From contig NZ_CP063458.1 of the NCBI RefSeq assembly GCF_015169395.1, positions 3,038,001-3,102,000 of the forward strand: DNA of 64,000 bases, read 5' to 3'. The stretch comes from Humisphaera borealis (lineage in GTDB: Bacteria; Planctomycetota; Phycisphaerae; Tepidisphaerales; Tepidisphaeraceae). The notes beneath the pieces were generated by a model, which was not told the DNA's origin, made no database searches, and worked only from the letters and a program-made list of their open reading frames with translations. The number at the start of each line of letters is the position of its first letter. Position 1 is the first letter of the stretch. This document shows, one piece after another, positions 8,697 to 19,285 of the stretch. The position numbers and the translations under genes were made by a program.

Positions 8697-11600
8697 CTAC
8701 CGCCCGACGACCGGCGTGGCCCGGGTCGAGCCCTCGGCGACTACCAGCCGCAAAGGCTCTTCGCCCCGCGTGGCCAGATCAACCCGAACGGTGACGGTCG
8801 CCACGCCCTTGGGCGCGGCAAACGCGTAGGTGTTGCCGGTTCCCGCAACCGGCTTGCCGCCGGCAAACAGGCTCAGTCCCACAGCCGAGTTGGCCGACAG
8901 CTTCACCTCACCGGCAGCAGCCACGTCCAGCTCGAACCGAATGAACGCGACCTTCTCGCTCGCGGCCGGCAGCAGGTCGGCGATCGGTAGATCGCCGTTG
9001 ACCTTGCCGTAGAGCGCGAACCAACCCGCAACATCGCCATCGCTGGGCGGCGTCGCTCCGGTTTTGGCCAGGGCAGCGGGCGTCGGATCGAGCAGACGCC
9101 AACGCCGGACGACCGGCTCGGTTGGCACGCTGAACGGGCCTGGCTTGCCGAGCTCTGACAGGAATCGCACCAGGTCCAGGAACTCCTGCCGGGTCAGTCC
9201 GTCCGCCAGGCCGGCGGGCATGAGCGAGCCGCCTTCGACGCGCTTCTTGATGTCCGCCAGGCTGACCGGGATCTCATCGCGGGCGTTGTCGCGGAGGATG
9301 AGTTCCTTGCTGTCCTCCCGCACCTTGATGCCCTGGATCAGGTCGCCGTCCTTCGTGCTGACGCTGGTGGCGGCGTAGCCGTCCTTGACGGCCTTGGCGG
9401 GGATCAGGATGGAATCGATGATGTAGTCCACCGGCGAGCTGGCGCCGATGGCGCGAATGTCGGGCGCGAGCGGCCCGCCGACACCGCCGATCATGTGGCA
9501 CTGCACGCAGCCGGCGGATTTCGATCGGTAGACCAGCTCGCCGCGGGCGGCGTCGCCGAGCTTCATCGCCTCGTCGGCGGTGCGCTTCATTTCGTCGGCG
9601 GTCAGTTGGACCGGCCCGCCGCCGCTGGCACCAGCCGAGGTTCGGATGACTTCGCCCAGCTCGCCGAGATCGACACCAACGCCTTGGACATATCGCAGGG
9701 CGAGCTTGGCGGTGTCGGCGGGAAGGGTCTTGCCTTTCAGTACGGCGGCGAGCGCCTGCACGCCGCCTTCACGCTTCAGGAACGCGCCAAGCACCTGGGA
9801 AGGATCATCGGACGACTTGGCGCCGGTGAGGTAGTCGGCCGCGACAACCGCCGCCCCTTTGGCATCGAGCGAAGCCAGACCGGCAATCGCTGCGGATCGG
9901 ACGGCCGAGGGCTGACCGGCTGCCGCGTACTTCTGAAGCGTGGCACCCGATTCCGCGCCAAAGTCGGCGATCGCCACCGCGGCGGCGGCACGCACGGAAT
10001 TGGCCGTATCGGCGGAAGACAGCTTGGCTTCCAGCACGGCCTTGGCGTCGGCGGCCTTGTACAAGCCGGCGAGCCGGGCGCCGTATTCCTGCAGTGCCGG
10101 CGAATTGTCGGCGAGCAGCTTGCGGACTCGCGCCGGGGTCGGGCCGTCGGGCTTGGCCTTGCGCTGTTTCGCCGCCCGTTCCAACGCCGCTGACGCTTCC
10201 AGTCGCATCGCCGGCGACGCCTTAGCATCGACCGCCTGGTCCAGGAGCAGCGACAAATCGGCCGGTGTGCCCAGGGCGGCGATCAGGTCGAAAGCGTCCT
10301 TCGATGCCGCCGGGGCGAGCTTGCCTGCCTTCAGGTCGGCAACGATCTTCTTCAGCGCGTCGCCGCTCTGAACGGCCTTCAACGCGTAGTTGAGATGATC
10401 GGGGCTGGCGAACTTCAGGCTGCCACTAGTGGCGGCGGGAAGCCAGACGTCTTTGAGATCGCCCAGGATCTGGCTCATCGCAAAATCGATCACCGGATCG
10501 ACCGGCTTGGCCAGTACGCCAAGGGCCACTGGCACGACGGCCGGGTTGCCGGTCGCCTTGCCGATGTCGGCCAGTGCGCGGACCGCTTCGAGTCGGACGC
10601 GCGGGAAGTCGTCGGTCGTGCCTTTGGTGATCTGGTCGATCGCCGAGGGAAGTCGATCCGCCCAGTGACCGGCCACACGGACGGCGGCGGCGCGGACCTG
10701 AGACGTTTTCGAATCAAGCAGCGTGGCGAGCAGCGTCGGCTCGACGACGTCCAGCGTTTCGTAGGTCCAGAGGTACTCCAGGAGCAGGTCATCCCCGGTC
10801 AGCGGAGCGAGCGCGTTCGCGGCCGCTGCAGCAGTTTCCCGCGCCCCAAGAAGTGTCTTCACATGCTTGCCAAGCTCGAGAACCGCCTCCTTCGGCGCGA
10901 TCTCCCTTCGCAGCGCGATCTTGGCCTGAAGGCGCGTCCACTGCTCCGGAGCAGCAAGTAGCCCGATCAGACTTGTCGCGCCAGCACCTGCAATGACCGG
11001 CTTGGCGACCGCAGGGCCGCCTTTGGCTGTCACTCGCCAGATACGGCCATGCACTTTGTCGCGGCGCGGGTCGCGGAAATCGACCTCGCCGTGGTTGATG
11101 ATCGGGTTGTACCAGTCGGCGATGTAGAGCGCGCCGTCGGGACCCATCTTGAGGTCGATCGGGCGGTAGGCGCGGTCGGCCGACGTGATGACATCAGTCA
11201 TCAGCTTGGCCGAAAAGCCGGAGCCGTCTTCGGACAGCTTGAACCGCACGGTGCGGTTGGCGCGGAAATCGTTGGTGATGAGGTCCCCCTGCCAGTCAGC
11301 GGGGAAATGACGGCTGCTGATGATCTCCGCGCCGCAGAATTTCGGGCTGCCGGGATTCAGACCCTTGAGGATGCGCTTGGCTTCGTAGGCGGCGGTGAAC
11401 TGCGCACCGGGCGGGGCGAAGTTCACGCCTTCGCCGCCGGCACCATCGGTCAGGAACATCTGCCCGTAGCGGTCCCAAGTCACGCCCCAAGGATTGACCA
11501 GGCCTTGGCAGTAAATGTTGAGGTTCATCGAGTCGGGGCGGAACTGCCAGAGCGTGCTGGCCAGACCCACTTTCGTGCCACGCGGGGTTTCGACCCGGCT

Positions 11601-12167
11601 GCCGATGTAAATGCCCTGGAGGAAGTTCAACCGCCCGCCGTAGTCCCAGCGGAACGCGTGGATGACGTGATGGGTGTCTTCGGTGCCGAAGCCGGAAAGG
11701 ACGACCTTTCGCGTATCGGCCTTGCCGTCGCCGTCGGTGTCTTTCAGGTGGAGAATCTCGGTGCTGTTGGCGACGTAGACGCCGCCGTCGTCGGCCATCT
11801 CGACGGCTGTCGCGATGAAGAGGCCTTCGGCGAAGACGGTTGATTTGTCGGCCTTGCCGTCGCCGTCGGTGTCTTCCAGGACGTAAATCTTGTCCTGCGG
11901 GGCGTCGCCGGGCTTGATCTGCGGATACGTCGGCGAGCCGGCGACCCAGAGCCGGCCTTTGGCGTCGAAGGTGATGCCGATCGGCTTGAGCAGCATCGGT
12001 TCGGCGGCAAAAAGGTTGGCTTCGAAGCCTTCGGCGACCTTGAATGCCTTTAGCTCCGTTGCCGGGTCGTTGGGCGGGGCGTTTGAGTTGGATCGCTGTG
12101 CGTGGGCGACGCCACTGGCGAGAGCAAGGGCAACAGCGGCGGAGCGGATGGTGTTCTTAAGGATCAT
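8697..12167 (-). CDS. PVC-type heme-binding (CxxCH) beta-propeller/HEAT protein with C-terminal extension
   Basis: The protein has 1156 residues from MILKNTIRSAAV, whose signal peptide ends near VAHAQ. A frame upstream to 12317 is open but crosses a dispersed palindrome, so it is not used. The order is: beta-propeller with DTDGDGKAD calcium-type motifs (about 40-400), HEAT-like repeats (about 430-790), cytochrome c with AGCVQCHMIGG (CxxCH at residues 887-891), then an extra C-terminal domain of about 170 residues rich in beta strands that its neighbour lacks. It is presumably exported and electron-transferring; the substrate is unknown. It is probably cotranscribed with the downstream paralogue-like gene, though the palindrome between them may terminate transcription. 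Confidence 0.92.
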   Translation of the reverse strand: MILKNTIRSAAVALALASGVAHAQRSNSNAPPNDPATELKAFKVAEGFEANLFAAEPMLLKPIGITFDAKGRLWVAGSPTYPQIKPGDAPQDKIYVLEDTDGDGKADKSTVFAEGLFIATAVEMADDGGVYVANSTEILHLKDTDGDGKADTRKVVLSGFGTEDTHHVIHAFRWDYGGRLNFLQGIYIGSRVETPRGTKVGLASTLWQFRPDSMNLNIYCQGLVNPWGVTWDRYGQMFLTDGAGGEGVNFAPPGAQFTAAYEAKRILKGLNPGSPKFCGAEIISSRHFPADWQGDLITNDFRANRTVRFKLSEDGSGFSAKLMTDVITSADRAYRPIDLKMGPDGALYIADWYNPIINHGEVDFRDPRRDKVHGRIWRVTAKGGPAVAKPVIAGAGATSLIGLLAAPEQWTRLQAKIALRREIAPKEAVLELGKHVKTLLGARETAAAAANALAPLTGDDLLLEYLWTYETLDVVEPTLLATLLDSKTSQVRAAAVRVAGHWADRLPSAIDQITKGTTDDFPRVRLEAVRALADIGKATGNPAVVPVALGVLAKPVDPVIDFAMSQILGDLKDVWLPAATSGSLKFASPDHLNYALKAVQSGDALKKIVADLKAGKLAPAASKDAFDLIAALGTPADLSLLLDQAVDAKASPAMRLEASAALERAAKQRKAKPDGPTPARVRKLLADNSPALQEYGARLAGLYKAADAKAVLEAKLSSADTANSVRAAAAVAIADFGAESGATLQKYAAAGQPSAVRSAAIAGLASLDAKGAAVVAADYLTGAKSSDDPSQVLGAFLKREGGVQALAAVLKGKTLPADTAKLALRYVQGVGVDLGELGEVIRTSAGASGGGPVQLTADEMKRTADEAMKLGDAARGELVYRSKSAGCVQCHMIGGVGGPLAPDIRAIGASSPVDYIIDSILIPAKAVKDGYAATSVSTKDGDLIQGIKVREDSKELILRDNARDEIPVSLADIKKRVEGGSLMPAGLADGLTRQEFLDLVRFLSELGKPGPFSVPTEPVVRRWRLLDPTPAALAKTGATPPSDGDVAGWFALYGKVNGDLPIADLLPAASEKVAFIRFELDVAAAGEVKLSANSAVGLSLFAGGKPVAGTGNTYAFAAPKGVATVTVRVDLATRGEEPLRLVVAEGSTRATPVVGR

Positions 12168-12205
12168 GATAAGCGGTGTTGATGGACGAATCGGGTGGCA
12201 TACTG

Positions 12206-12344
12206 CCTCTCCCCTGTACTCGGGGGAGAGGGCCGGGGTGAGGGGCCGAACGGCGGGTTTCCGCTGAAAGCCGAAGACCGATCTTCGAACAATCCTTAAT
12301 GACGCTCGGCAGCTCACGCTCTCCCCCGAGTACAGGGGAGAGGC
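12206..12344. repeat. Pair of inverted palindromes (CTCTCCCC...GGGGAGAG)
   Basis: A 25-base palindrome, CTCTCCCC-N8-GGGGAGAG, occurs at 12207-12230 and again in inverted orientation at 12319-12342. Together they fill the gap between the SGNH gene end and the cytochrome gene start. Each copy alone can form an 8-bp hairpin; the two copies can also pair with each other. Translating this repeat gives the spurious leader PLTPALSPEYRGE seen in the open frame upstream of the cytochrome gene, a known trap in start calling. Confidence 0.85.
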
Positions 12345-12352
12345 GGCAGCAA

Positions 12353-13312
12353 TCAGTTCCTCGCCGCGGCGATTTCTTTCTCGCGCTGCTCGACGAGCGG
12401 CAGGAACATCGGCATCTCGACCGCATTGCGGCCCTGTTCCTTCTTGCGGACGCCGAGGATGTAGGTGTCGTTCTGCGGCCGCCAGTAATGGAAGTACTGC
12501 CAGTTCTTGTCCACGATGAGTGTGCGCAGCTTTTCAAACTTTTCACCGCTCAGCGCAGCTTTCGGCGGGATGCCGAGTTCCTTGAGCAGTTCGGCCGCCA
12601 GGCGGCGATAGCCTTCCGGCGACGGGTGAATGCCGTTGTCGGTGATGTTCTGGGGTGAATCCTTGGTCGCGATCTTTTCCGTCAGAGAGTAGAGATCGAC
12701 GAACCGGGCCGAGTGCTTCGCCGCAAGCTCTTTCGTCGCGTCGCGGAACAGCTTCAGGCTGTCGTTGTGCTTGGTCGGGTCGGGGTTGGGCTTGCCGAGG
12801 TCTTCGTGGTAGTTGGGCGACAGGATGATCAATCGGGGCTTGGAACCCGATTCGGTCGCGACCATCTCCAACAGGCGATTGTACCCGCCGGTGAACTCCG
12901 CCAGCTTCGCCGGGCCTTCGAAGGACTCGGTCATGCCGTAGTTGGCGATGACGACGGTCGGTTTGATCTCGCCGATGAGCTTCTTCAGGCGGTTAAAGCC
13001 CTGCTCCGGCGGCCCGAAGTTGGCCCAGCCGGCGTTAAGGTTGCGGGCATCGGCCAGCACGGTGTCGCCGCTCTGACCGAGGTTGCGAAACGTGATGTTG
13101 CGGTCGGCAAAGCGGGCGGTGAGGGCGGCTTCGATGAAGCCCAGCTGGCCTTCCCGCTCAATGAGCGTGCCGCCGACGAAGACGACGCGATCGCCGTCTT
13201 TAAGGTCCAGGGGATCGGTAGCCGCCGTGGCAGGTCTTGCCGCCATCAGGAGGAGGGCAAGAACGGCGGCGACGGGAAGTCTGACAACGGACTGTCGTGA
13301 CGAGAGAGTCAT
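12353..13312 (-). CDS. Exported SGNH-type protein of the planctomycete family, atypical block I
   Basis: The protein has 319 residues with a signal peptide (MTLSSRQSVV to ATAATDP). Blocks of the SGNH fold can be aligned: block I VVFVGGTLIER, block II NLGQSGDT (Gly), block III ANYGMTES, and block V NGIHPSPEGY (Asp/His region). In block I the usual nucleophilic Ser (GDS) is replaced by GGT, as I recall for a group of planctomycete SGNH proteins, so hydrolase activity is not assured. The ATG at 13312 is preferred over a TTG five codons upstream. It precedes the two cytochrome genes on the same strand and may share their transcript. Confidence 0.82.
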   Translation of the reverse strand: MTLSSRQSVVRLPVAAVLALLLMAARPATAATDPLDLKDGDRVVFVGGTLIEREGQLGFIEAALTARFADRNITFRNLGQSGDTVLADARNLNAGWANFGPPEQGFNRLKKLIGEIKPTVVIANYGMTESFEGPAKLAEFTGGYNRLLEMVATESGSKPRLIILSPNYHEDLGKPNPDPTKHNDSLKLFRDATKELAAKHSARFVDLYSLTEKIATKDSPQNITDNGIHPSPEGYRRLAAELLKELGIPPKAALSGEKFEKLRTLIVDKNWQYFHYWRPQNDTYILGVRKKEQGRNAVEMPMFLPLVEQREKEIAAARN

Positions 13313-13464
13313 GCTGAAAGTACTCAAGGGGTGGAAGAATGTTACGCGACCGGAACGATCGACACCGGATCCCCGCCTCTCGGGGATGGGAAAGGCACCC
13401 GAATAAGCAGGCTGCCAGGGCTCCGGGCCGCCAGGAAGCGGAGCGCTTCTGATATCCCTCGCCT

Positions 13465-15939
13465 CTACTGAGCCGCGGCGGCCGGTGCCGCTGGATTGGC
13501 CGTCGGGGCGGTGGCCGGGCTCGTCGTGGGGCGCGGCGGGCGGCCGTTGTACGCAACGTACAGGACGATGTTCCGCATGATCGCCGTCGCGGTCTCGGGT
13601 TCATAGCCGAGAATGCCGTCGCAGGGCTGGCCGAGCATGCCGGCACTGATGTCTTCGCGGCTGTAGAAAACGCGCTGCTTGCCGGCCCGTTCGATCGCGC
13701 GGATGCGGGGCACATTCAGCTTCCCGCTCAACTTGCCGCGGGTGTACTTGCGGTAGTCGAACTTCGCGATCTTGAACGGGGCGGCCCACTCGTAGACGCG
13801 TTCGTCGGGGGCGATGATCGGGCCGATCGCGCTGGCGTCGCCGCCGAAAATCGCGGCCAGTTCCTTTTCGGCCGCGTCGGCAAACGCCGCGTCTCCGCCG
13901 GCGGCATCGACCACCAGCGTGCCGCCACCGTTGACGAACGCCTTGATCTCGTCGCGCTGCGGGGCGCTCATGGTGAAGTTTCCGGTGCCCGTCAGGTGGG
14001 CCATCTGGAATCCGGTCGGGCCGGACACCAGCTTCTTTTCGCCGGGCTTGACCGGTTCGACCTTCACGCCCACGCCAGCCTGATTGTGCAGGATCGCCGA
14101 CAGCCGCTGCCAGCCCCAAGGCTCGGGGTCGGGGTTGTCGCCGACCATGATGCGGGCGACCTTCACGTTGACGGTCGGCTTGATCTTGGGGTCGGCCTTA
14201 ACAACGTGCGTCGCGCCACGGTAGCGGACGTTCCCCTTCTCGGCGGCGTAGTAGAAGATGTTCATCCCGAGCTGGTACGCCTCTTCCTTGGTCTTTTCGG
14301 CGCGGGTCTGCCAGGCGCGGCCCACGTCGGCGTCGGGAATCAGGATCGCCATTTCACGCACGCCGTTCGAGACTGCCAGCACCTTCGGCTTGGTCTTCCA
14401 GTTGCGAGCCTGGTAGACCTGATCGACGTAGATGGGGTGGGCGGCGGGCAGTTCGCGGAACTCGTACTTGGGGAAGAGCTTCTTGCCGATGCCGGTCGGA
14501 CCGACGATCGACTTGACGAACTCCTCGTCGGCACAGTCGGCGTTGAAGAGAATCAGTCCGCCGGCGGCGGTGTACTCGCGAAGCTTGGCTATCTCGGCAT
14601 CGGTGAAGTCGAGCTTCTTCGAGCCGGACACGTAGAGGATCGGGGCGTCGTGCAGGTCGTCCGGCGAGACACGCAGGTTCACCACCTGCCAGTTGAAGTA
14701 CTGCTCGCTCATCTTGCCGGCAAACCGCGAGAAGTTGGCCACATCGCGCGGGCGCTGGGCCCAGGGCAGGTTGATCTTGGCGTTCGCCGGGTCGTTCAGG
14801 GAGTACTCGAGCTTGTTCATGATGACCGGCGATCGGCCGCGGGCTAGGAACAGCATCGCAAAGCAGGTGTTGGGAATTGAACCGCCCCACGAGCCGTCGG
14901 CCGCCTGAGCCTTGACGAGGTAGTCGGCGCCGACGTTGTACCAGTCGACCGTGCCGAAATATTTCTTGCCGCTGGCGACACCGATTCGTTCGACGCCGTA
15001 CATGCCGTAGAACTGGCCGCCTCCGAGCAGCTTGCCAACGTTCTTGTCCATCCAGGCCAGACCGGCCTCCAGATGCATGTTGTTGGCGCCGCCCTTGCAG
15101 AAGCCGAAGTTGCTGTACTGCAGAAGATAATCCTGGGTGATGAACAGTGTGGCGACGCCGGCAGCGGTCATGGTGGGTTTGACCATCTCGTGCGTATCGC
15201 CGGGCTTGAGTTCGTTTCCAGCGCCGGCCCCGCGGCGATAGGCCCAGCCGCCCTTGTTTTCGGCGTCGGTGTACATGGCGGCCTTCCAGGCCTTGTCGGT
15301 TTCGGCCCAGTAGTCGATCGGCACTTCCACGCCATCGACCTGTTCACAGGCCCACATGCCGAGCACGCCATACTGGCTGATGGACAAGTCCCACCACTTG
15401 TCGCCGGGCTGCATCTTGGTCCGGTCGTCATTGAACCAGTAGGGATAGAAACCAATGCGGTCTTTGTCGCCGGCCTTGGGCAGGGGATTGCGGTGCATCC
15501 CCTTGTAAAGATAGTCGCGATCCTTCATCGCGAGCTGTTTGACTTCGGGCGTGGGCGGAAGGAAGGTCCAGAGTTGGGCGCGAAGCCCCAACGCGTAATT
15601 GCCGATGATACGCTGTTTCTTGATCCACTCGACCGCGGGGTTGAGCTTGGGGTCCAGGTGCTTCTCACCGGACGCCAGCAGGGCATAAACAGAGATCGCC
15701 GTCAGTCCGCCCCATTGTCGGCCCGAAGTCGAGTGACTGCCGGCCTTCTCGTCCATTACCGGGACTTCCTCCCAGTATTTGACCTTGTCCATCTTGGAGT
15801 ACATGTACTCCTTGCTCTTCCTCAGAGCGGCGTCGACCTGCTCCGGCGTCGCCGCCGAAGTGGAAAAACTACCCAGCAGCATTGCCGGGAGGCATCCGAA
15901 CACTAACAGACAGCGTGAGAAGCGGGCGTGACGGATCAT
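13465..15939 (-). CDS. DUF4159 protein with prenyltransferase-like repeat N-terminal half
   Basis: The protein has 824 residues. The start MIRHARFSRCLLVFG gives a clean signal peptide; the frame is open further upstream to 16161 but that stretch has no signal. The first 400 or so residues hold Gly/Trp-rich motifs (GGLTAISVYALLASGE, GSWGGSIPNTCFAMLFL) like squalene-cyclase/prenyltransferase alpha-alpha barrels. The second half contains DUF4159-like segments (LYVSGSKKLDFTDAE, GGLILFNADC). A Pro/Ala/Thr-rich tail ends the protein. DUF4159 proteins are common exported proteins of planctomycetes with no settled function; a structural or polysaccharide role is possible. Confidence 0.85.
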   Translation of the reverse strand: MIRHARFSRCLLVFGCLPAMLLGSFSTSAATPEQVDAALRKSKEYMYSKMDKVKYWEEVPVMDEKAGSHSTSGRQWGGLTAISVYALLASGEKHLDPKLNPAVEWIKKQRIIGNYALGLRAQLWTFLPPTPEVKQLAMKDRDYLYKGMHRNPLPKAGDKDRIGFYPYWFNDDRTKMQPGDKWWDLSISQYGVLGMWACEQVDGVEVPIDYWAETDKAWKAAMYTDAENKGGWAYRRGAGAGNELKPGDTHEMVKPTMTAAGVATLFITQDYLLQYSNFGFCKGGANNMHLEAGLAWMDKNVGKLLGGGQFYGMYGVERIGVASGKKYFGTVDWYNVGADYLVKAQAADGSWGGSIPNTCFAMLFLARGRSPVIMNKLEYSLNDPANAKINLPWAQRPRDVANFSRFAGKMSEQYFNWQVVNLRVSPDDLHDAPILYVSGSKKLDFTDAEIAKLREYTAAGGLILFNADCADEEFVKSIVGPTGIGKKLFPKYEFRELPAAHPIYVDQVYQARNWKTKPKVLAVSNGVREMAILIPDADVGRAWQTRAEKTKEEAYQLGMNIFYYAAEKGNVRYRGATHVVKADPKIKPTVNVKVARIMVGDNPDPEPWGWQRLSAILHNQAGVGVKVEPVKPGEKKLVSGPTGFQMAHLTGTGNFTMSAPQRDEIKAFVNGGGTLVVDAAGGDAAFADAAEKELAAIFGGDASAIGPIIAPDERVYEWAAPFKIAKFDYRKYTRGKLSGKLNVPRIRAIERAGKQRVFYSREDISAGMLGQPCDGILGYEPETATAIMRNIVLYVAYNGRPPRPTTSPATAPTANPAAPAAAAQ

Positions 15940-16178
15940 CGTTCGGCCTCTAACAGAGCCTTCGGCTAACAACGCCGAATGCGGTCCTCCGGGATGGCGA
16001 TGCCCGACGGGGATCGCCTCGGCAAGTCGGTTCGACACGGACGGAAATGGGTACCACCTGCACAGAACGGTCAGTGCGTGTGCAATAGTAACGCGCCTGA
16101 TAAAGATATCACTGCACCACGGGGGTGTGTTGAAAAAAACGGCCGGGATTTGGCGATTCAACGACCGCTCGTCGGTCG

Positions 16179-16856
16179 TCAGGCCCCCGCCATCCGTGAC
16201 CGAAGGTGGGCAATCGCGTCGGCACGATCGGGTTTGTCGAAGATCGCGCTGGCAACAACAAACCAGTCGACCCCGGCATTCAGGCAGGAACGGATCGTGT
16301 CGGCGTTCACCCCGCCGTCGATCTCGAGCCGCTGGTCCGCCCGCAGGCGGCGTTTGACGGTCTCCGCCTTGGCGAGCACCTCGGGCATGAACTTCTGACC
16401 CGAAAAGCCCGGCACGACGCTCATGATCAACACCAGATCGACGGCATCCAGTGCAGGAAAGACCGTCTCAATCGGTGTGGCAGGATTCAGCGTGATACCC
16501 ACCCGGCAGCCCAACTTACGGATCTCTCTGGCGGTCGCCGCGACATCATTGACCGCCTCCACGTGGTAGGTCAGCAGATCGGCGCCGGCATCCACCATGG
16601 CCTTGGCATACCGCAGCGGCTCGGAAATCATCAAATGGGCGTCAAGGAACGTCTTGGTATGCCGCCGGGTCGATTTGATGATCGGCGGGCCAAAACTGAT
16701 GTTCGGCACGAAATGGCCGTCCATGACGTCCAGGTGCAGAAAGTCGCCCCCGCCGGACAGCACGTCGTCGATCTCAGCACCGAGTTTGGCAAAATCGGCG
16801 GAGAGGATCGACGGGGCGATCAGGGGAGTGTGGTGTTGGAATGGGTCGGAAGTCAT
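16179..16856 (-). CDS. rpe: Ribulose-phosphate 3-epimerase
   Basis: The 225-residue TIM-barrel enzyme interconverts ribulose 5-phosphate and xylulose 5-phosphate in the pentose phosphate pathway (cytoplasm). Visible family motifs are APSILSADFAKLG, the metal-binding LHLDVMDGHFVPN, the HVEA segment, VVPGFSGQKFMP and the metal Asp in LEIDGGVN. The length is as expected. The start is followed by a ten-residue leader before APSIL, within normal variation. The gene follows the small unknown gene 16970-17335 on the same strand, but an inverted REP pair lies between them. Confidence 0.97.
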   Translation of the reverse strand: MTSDPFQHHTPLIAPSILSADFAKLGAEIDDVLSGGGDFLHLDVMDGHFVPNISFGPPIIKSTRRHTKTFLDAHLMISEPLRYAKAMVDAGADLLTYHVEAVNDVAATAREIRKLGCRVGITLNPATPIETVFPALDAVDLVLIMSVVPGFSGQKFMPEVLAKAETVKRRLRADQRLEIDGGVNADTIRSCLNAGVDWFVVASAIFDKPDRADAIAHLRSRMAGA

Positions 16857-16857
16857 C

Positions 16858-16960
16858 GTAGGGTCCGCCTTGGCGGACGCGAGGGCTGATGTAGCGAGGA
16901 CGACAATAGGTAGAACGACCCAGGTAAGGCGATAGTCGCTTCCGCCGAGGCGGACCCTAC
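16858..16960. repeat. Inverted pair of GTAG-headed REP elements (REPIN-like)
   Basis: GTAGGGTCCGCCTTGGCGGA at 16858-16877 is faced by its reverse complement (one mismatch) at 16941-16960. Each copy is the GTAG tetranucleotide followed by the palindrome GTCCGCC-TT-GGCGGAC. That head-plus-palindrome form is the hallmark of REPs mobilised by RAYT transposases. The same unit recurs at 54927-55025 (pair) and 60482-60501 (single). The pair lies between the starts of rpe and the end of the next gene. Confidence 0.9.
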
Positions 16961-16969
16961 ATTCGCGGA

Positions 16970-17335
16970 TTAGTAGATCGGCTCGACATTCTCCTGCGCC
17001 GTCAGCACGCCGCAGCGGATTTCGACCTTGTTGCTATCGTCGCGAATGACGTAGCGCCGGCCCTCGGGGGTGTCCTCGGCGGCCACCTGAATGTTGATGC
17101 CGCCCCAGACGGTCGGTGCGCTGATGCGACGGCAGTCGTAGCAGATCAGGTGGAGGTTGCCGCGCACGGTCGGTCGTGCCAGTCGCAGGACGAGCTTGCC
17201 GTGTGAGATGCTGTAGGTCCAGAGCGACGCCATACCGCCGGCCCAGCGGCCCAGCAGCGGTTGAATGCGTTCGAGTCCCTCGATCGGCTGCGGGTCGTTG
17301 GCGGCATCGCCGATCGGTCGTTGGGTCATGGTCAT
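16970..17335 (-). CDS. Hypothetical protein
   Basis: The 121-residue protein starts at the ATG at 17335, 5 bases after a good Shine-Dalgarno (AAGGGAAG). A longer frame to 17446 is open but has no such site. The middle reads as a compact beta-rich domain (SISHGKLVLRLARP, NLHLICYDCRRI, RRYVIRDDSNKVEIRCG). There is no signal peptide or membrane helix. The single CxxC-like CYDC is not enough to call a metal site. No family is recognised. It lies between pgk and rpe on the same strand. Confidence 0.7.
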   Translation of the reverse strand: MTMTQRPIGDAANDPQPIEGLERIQPLLGRWAGGMASLWTYSISHGKLVLRLARPTVRGNLHLICYDCRRISAPTVWGGINIQVAAEDTPEGRRYVIRDDSNKVEIRCGVLTAQENVEPIY

Positions 17336-17390
17336 ATCTGCTTCCCTTGTACTTCCAAGCCCGCCCATTGAGTCCCTTGGAACCAACGCA

Positions 17391-17416
17391 CGGGAGGGTG
17401 ATGGGTCACCCTCCCG
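17391..17416 (-). terminator. Hairpin downstream of pgk
   Basis: A perfect 11-bp stem (CGGGAGGGTGA / TCACCCTCCCG) with loop TGGG lies about 35 bases after the pgk stop on the minus strand. It lacks a clear U-run, so it may terminate weakly or stabilise the 3' end. Confidence 0.6.
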
Positions 17417-17449
17417 TCGTCGGTTTCCAATTACTGTAGATTGCACGCG

Positions 17450-18634
<1,185 letters not shown>

Positions 18635-18819
18635 GGTGAGCAGTCTCCTGAAGAGTAAAGCCGCGGCGTGCCGCGGCAAGCGGGGATGGTAGGGGTGGGA
18701 GGGGGCGTGTCAATACGCCTAAGATCGCAGTAGCCAGTCCGAAGCGAAACACGAACGCCGAGCTAGACTCTCGCGGGTCGTTGACCTGCGGCGACCGGTA
18801 AGCGACAACTCCTCTCCCA

Positions 18820-19209
18820 ATGGACGCCACCCTCGAAAACCTCAAGTACGATTCCAACGGCCTGATCCCCGCCATCATCCAGGATCACCAGACCGGCCAG
18901 GTACTGATGATGGCCTGGATGAACAAGGACTCGCTCGCCAAGACGGTCGAAACCGGCAAAACCCACTTCTTCAGCCGAAGCCGTAACAAACTCTGGCTCA
19001 AGGGCGAAAGCAGCGGACACGTGCAAGACGTCAAGTCGATCAGCACCGACTGCGACAAGGACGTCGTCCTGGTCAAGGTCGAGCAGCACGGCGCAGCCTG
19101 CCACGAAGGCTACCAAAGCTGCTTCTTCCGCACGTACGAGCAGGGCAAGGAAGAATGGACCATCGTCGGCGAACGGCTGTTCGACCCGAAGAAGGTCTAC
19201 GGAAAATAG
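18820..19209 (+). CDS. hisI: Phosphoribosyl-AMP cyclohydrolase
   Basis: The 129-residue enzyme opens the adenine ring of phosphoribosyl-AMP, the third step of histidine synthesis. Motifs seen are the Zn-ligand pattern SIDCD-like [20 protein letters not shown] and [10 protein letters not shown], plus [30 protein letters not shown] and the C-terminal Phe/Glu region. It is the stand-alone HisI form without a HisE pyrophosphohydrolase domain. It is transcribed divergently from pgk; no other his gene is near. Confidence 0.96.
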   Translation: MDATLENLKYDSNGLIPAIIQDHQTGQVLMMAWMNKDSLAKTVETGKTHFFSRSRNKLWLKGESSGHVQDVKSISTDCDKDVVLVKVEQHGAACHEGYQSCFFRTYEQGKEEWTIVGERLFDPKKVYGK

Positions 19210-19285
19210 TCGCCTGGTGCATCGTCGTCCGGTGGCATGGACATGTACTCATGTCCGTGTCGTCCCTTCCCTGGCCACCACACCC

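Noticed and set aside
12168-12317. N-terminal extension of the cytochrome protein with PLTPALSPEYRGE
   Set aside because: This is the translation of a dispersed palindrome (CTCTCCCC...GGGGAGAG); the signal peptide starts at MILKNTIRS.
15940-16161. N-terminal extension of the DUF4159 protein
   Set aside because: The extension lacks a signal peptide and a family match, while MIRHARFSRCLL gives a proper export signal.
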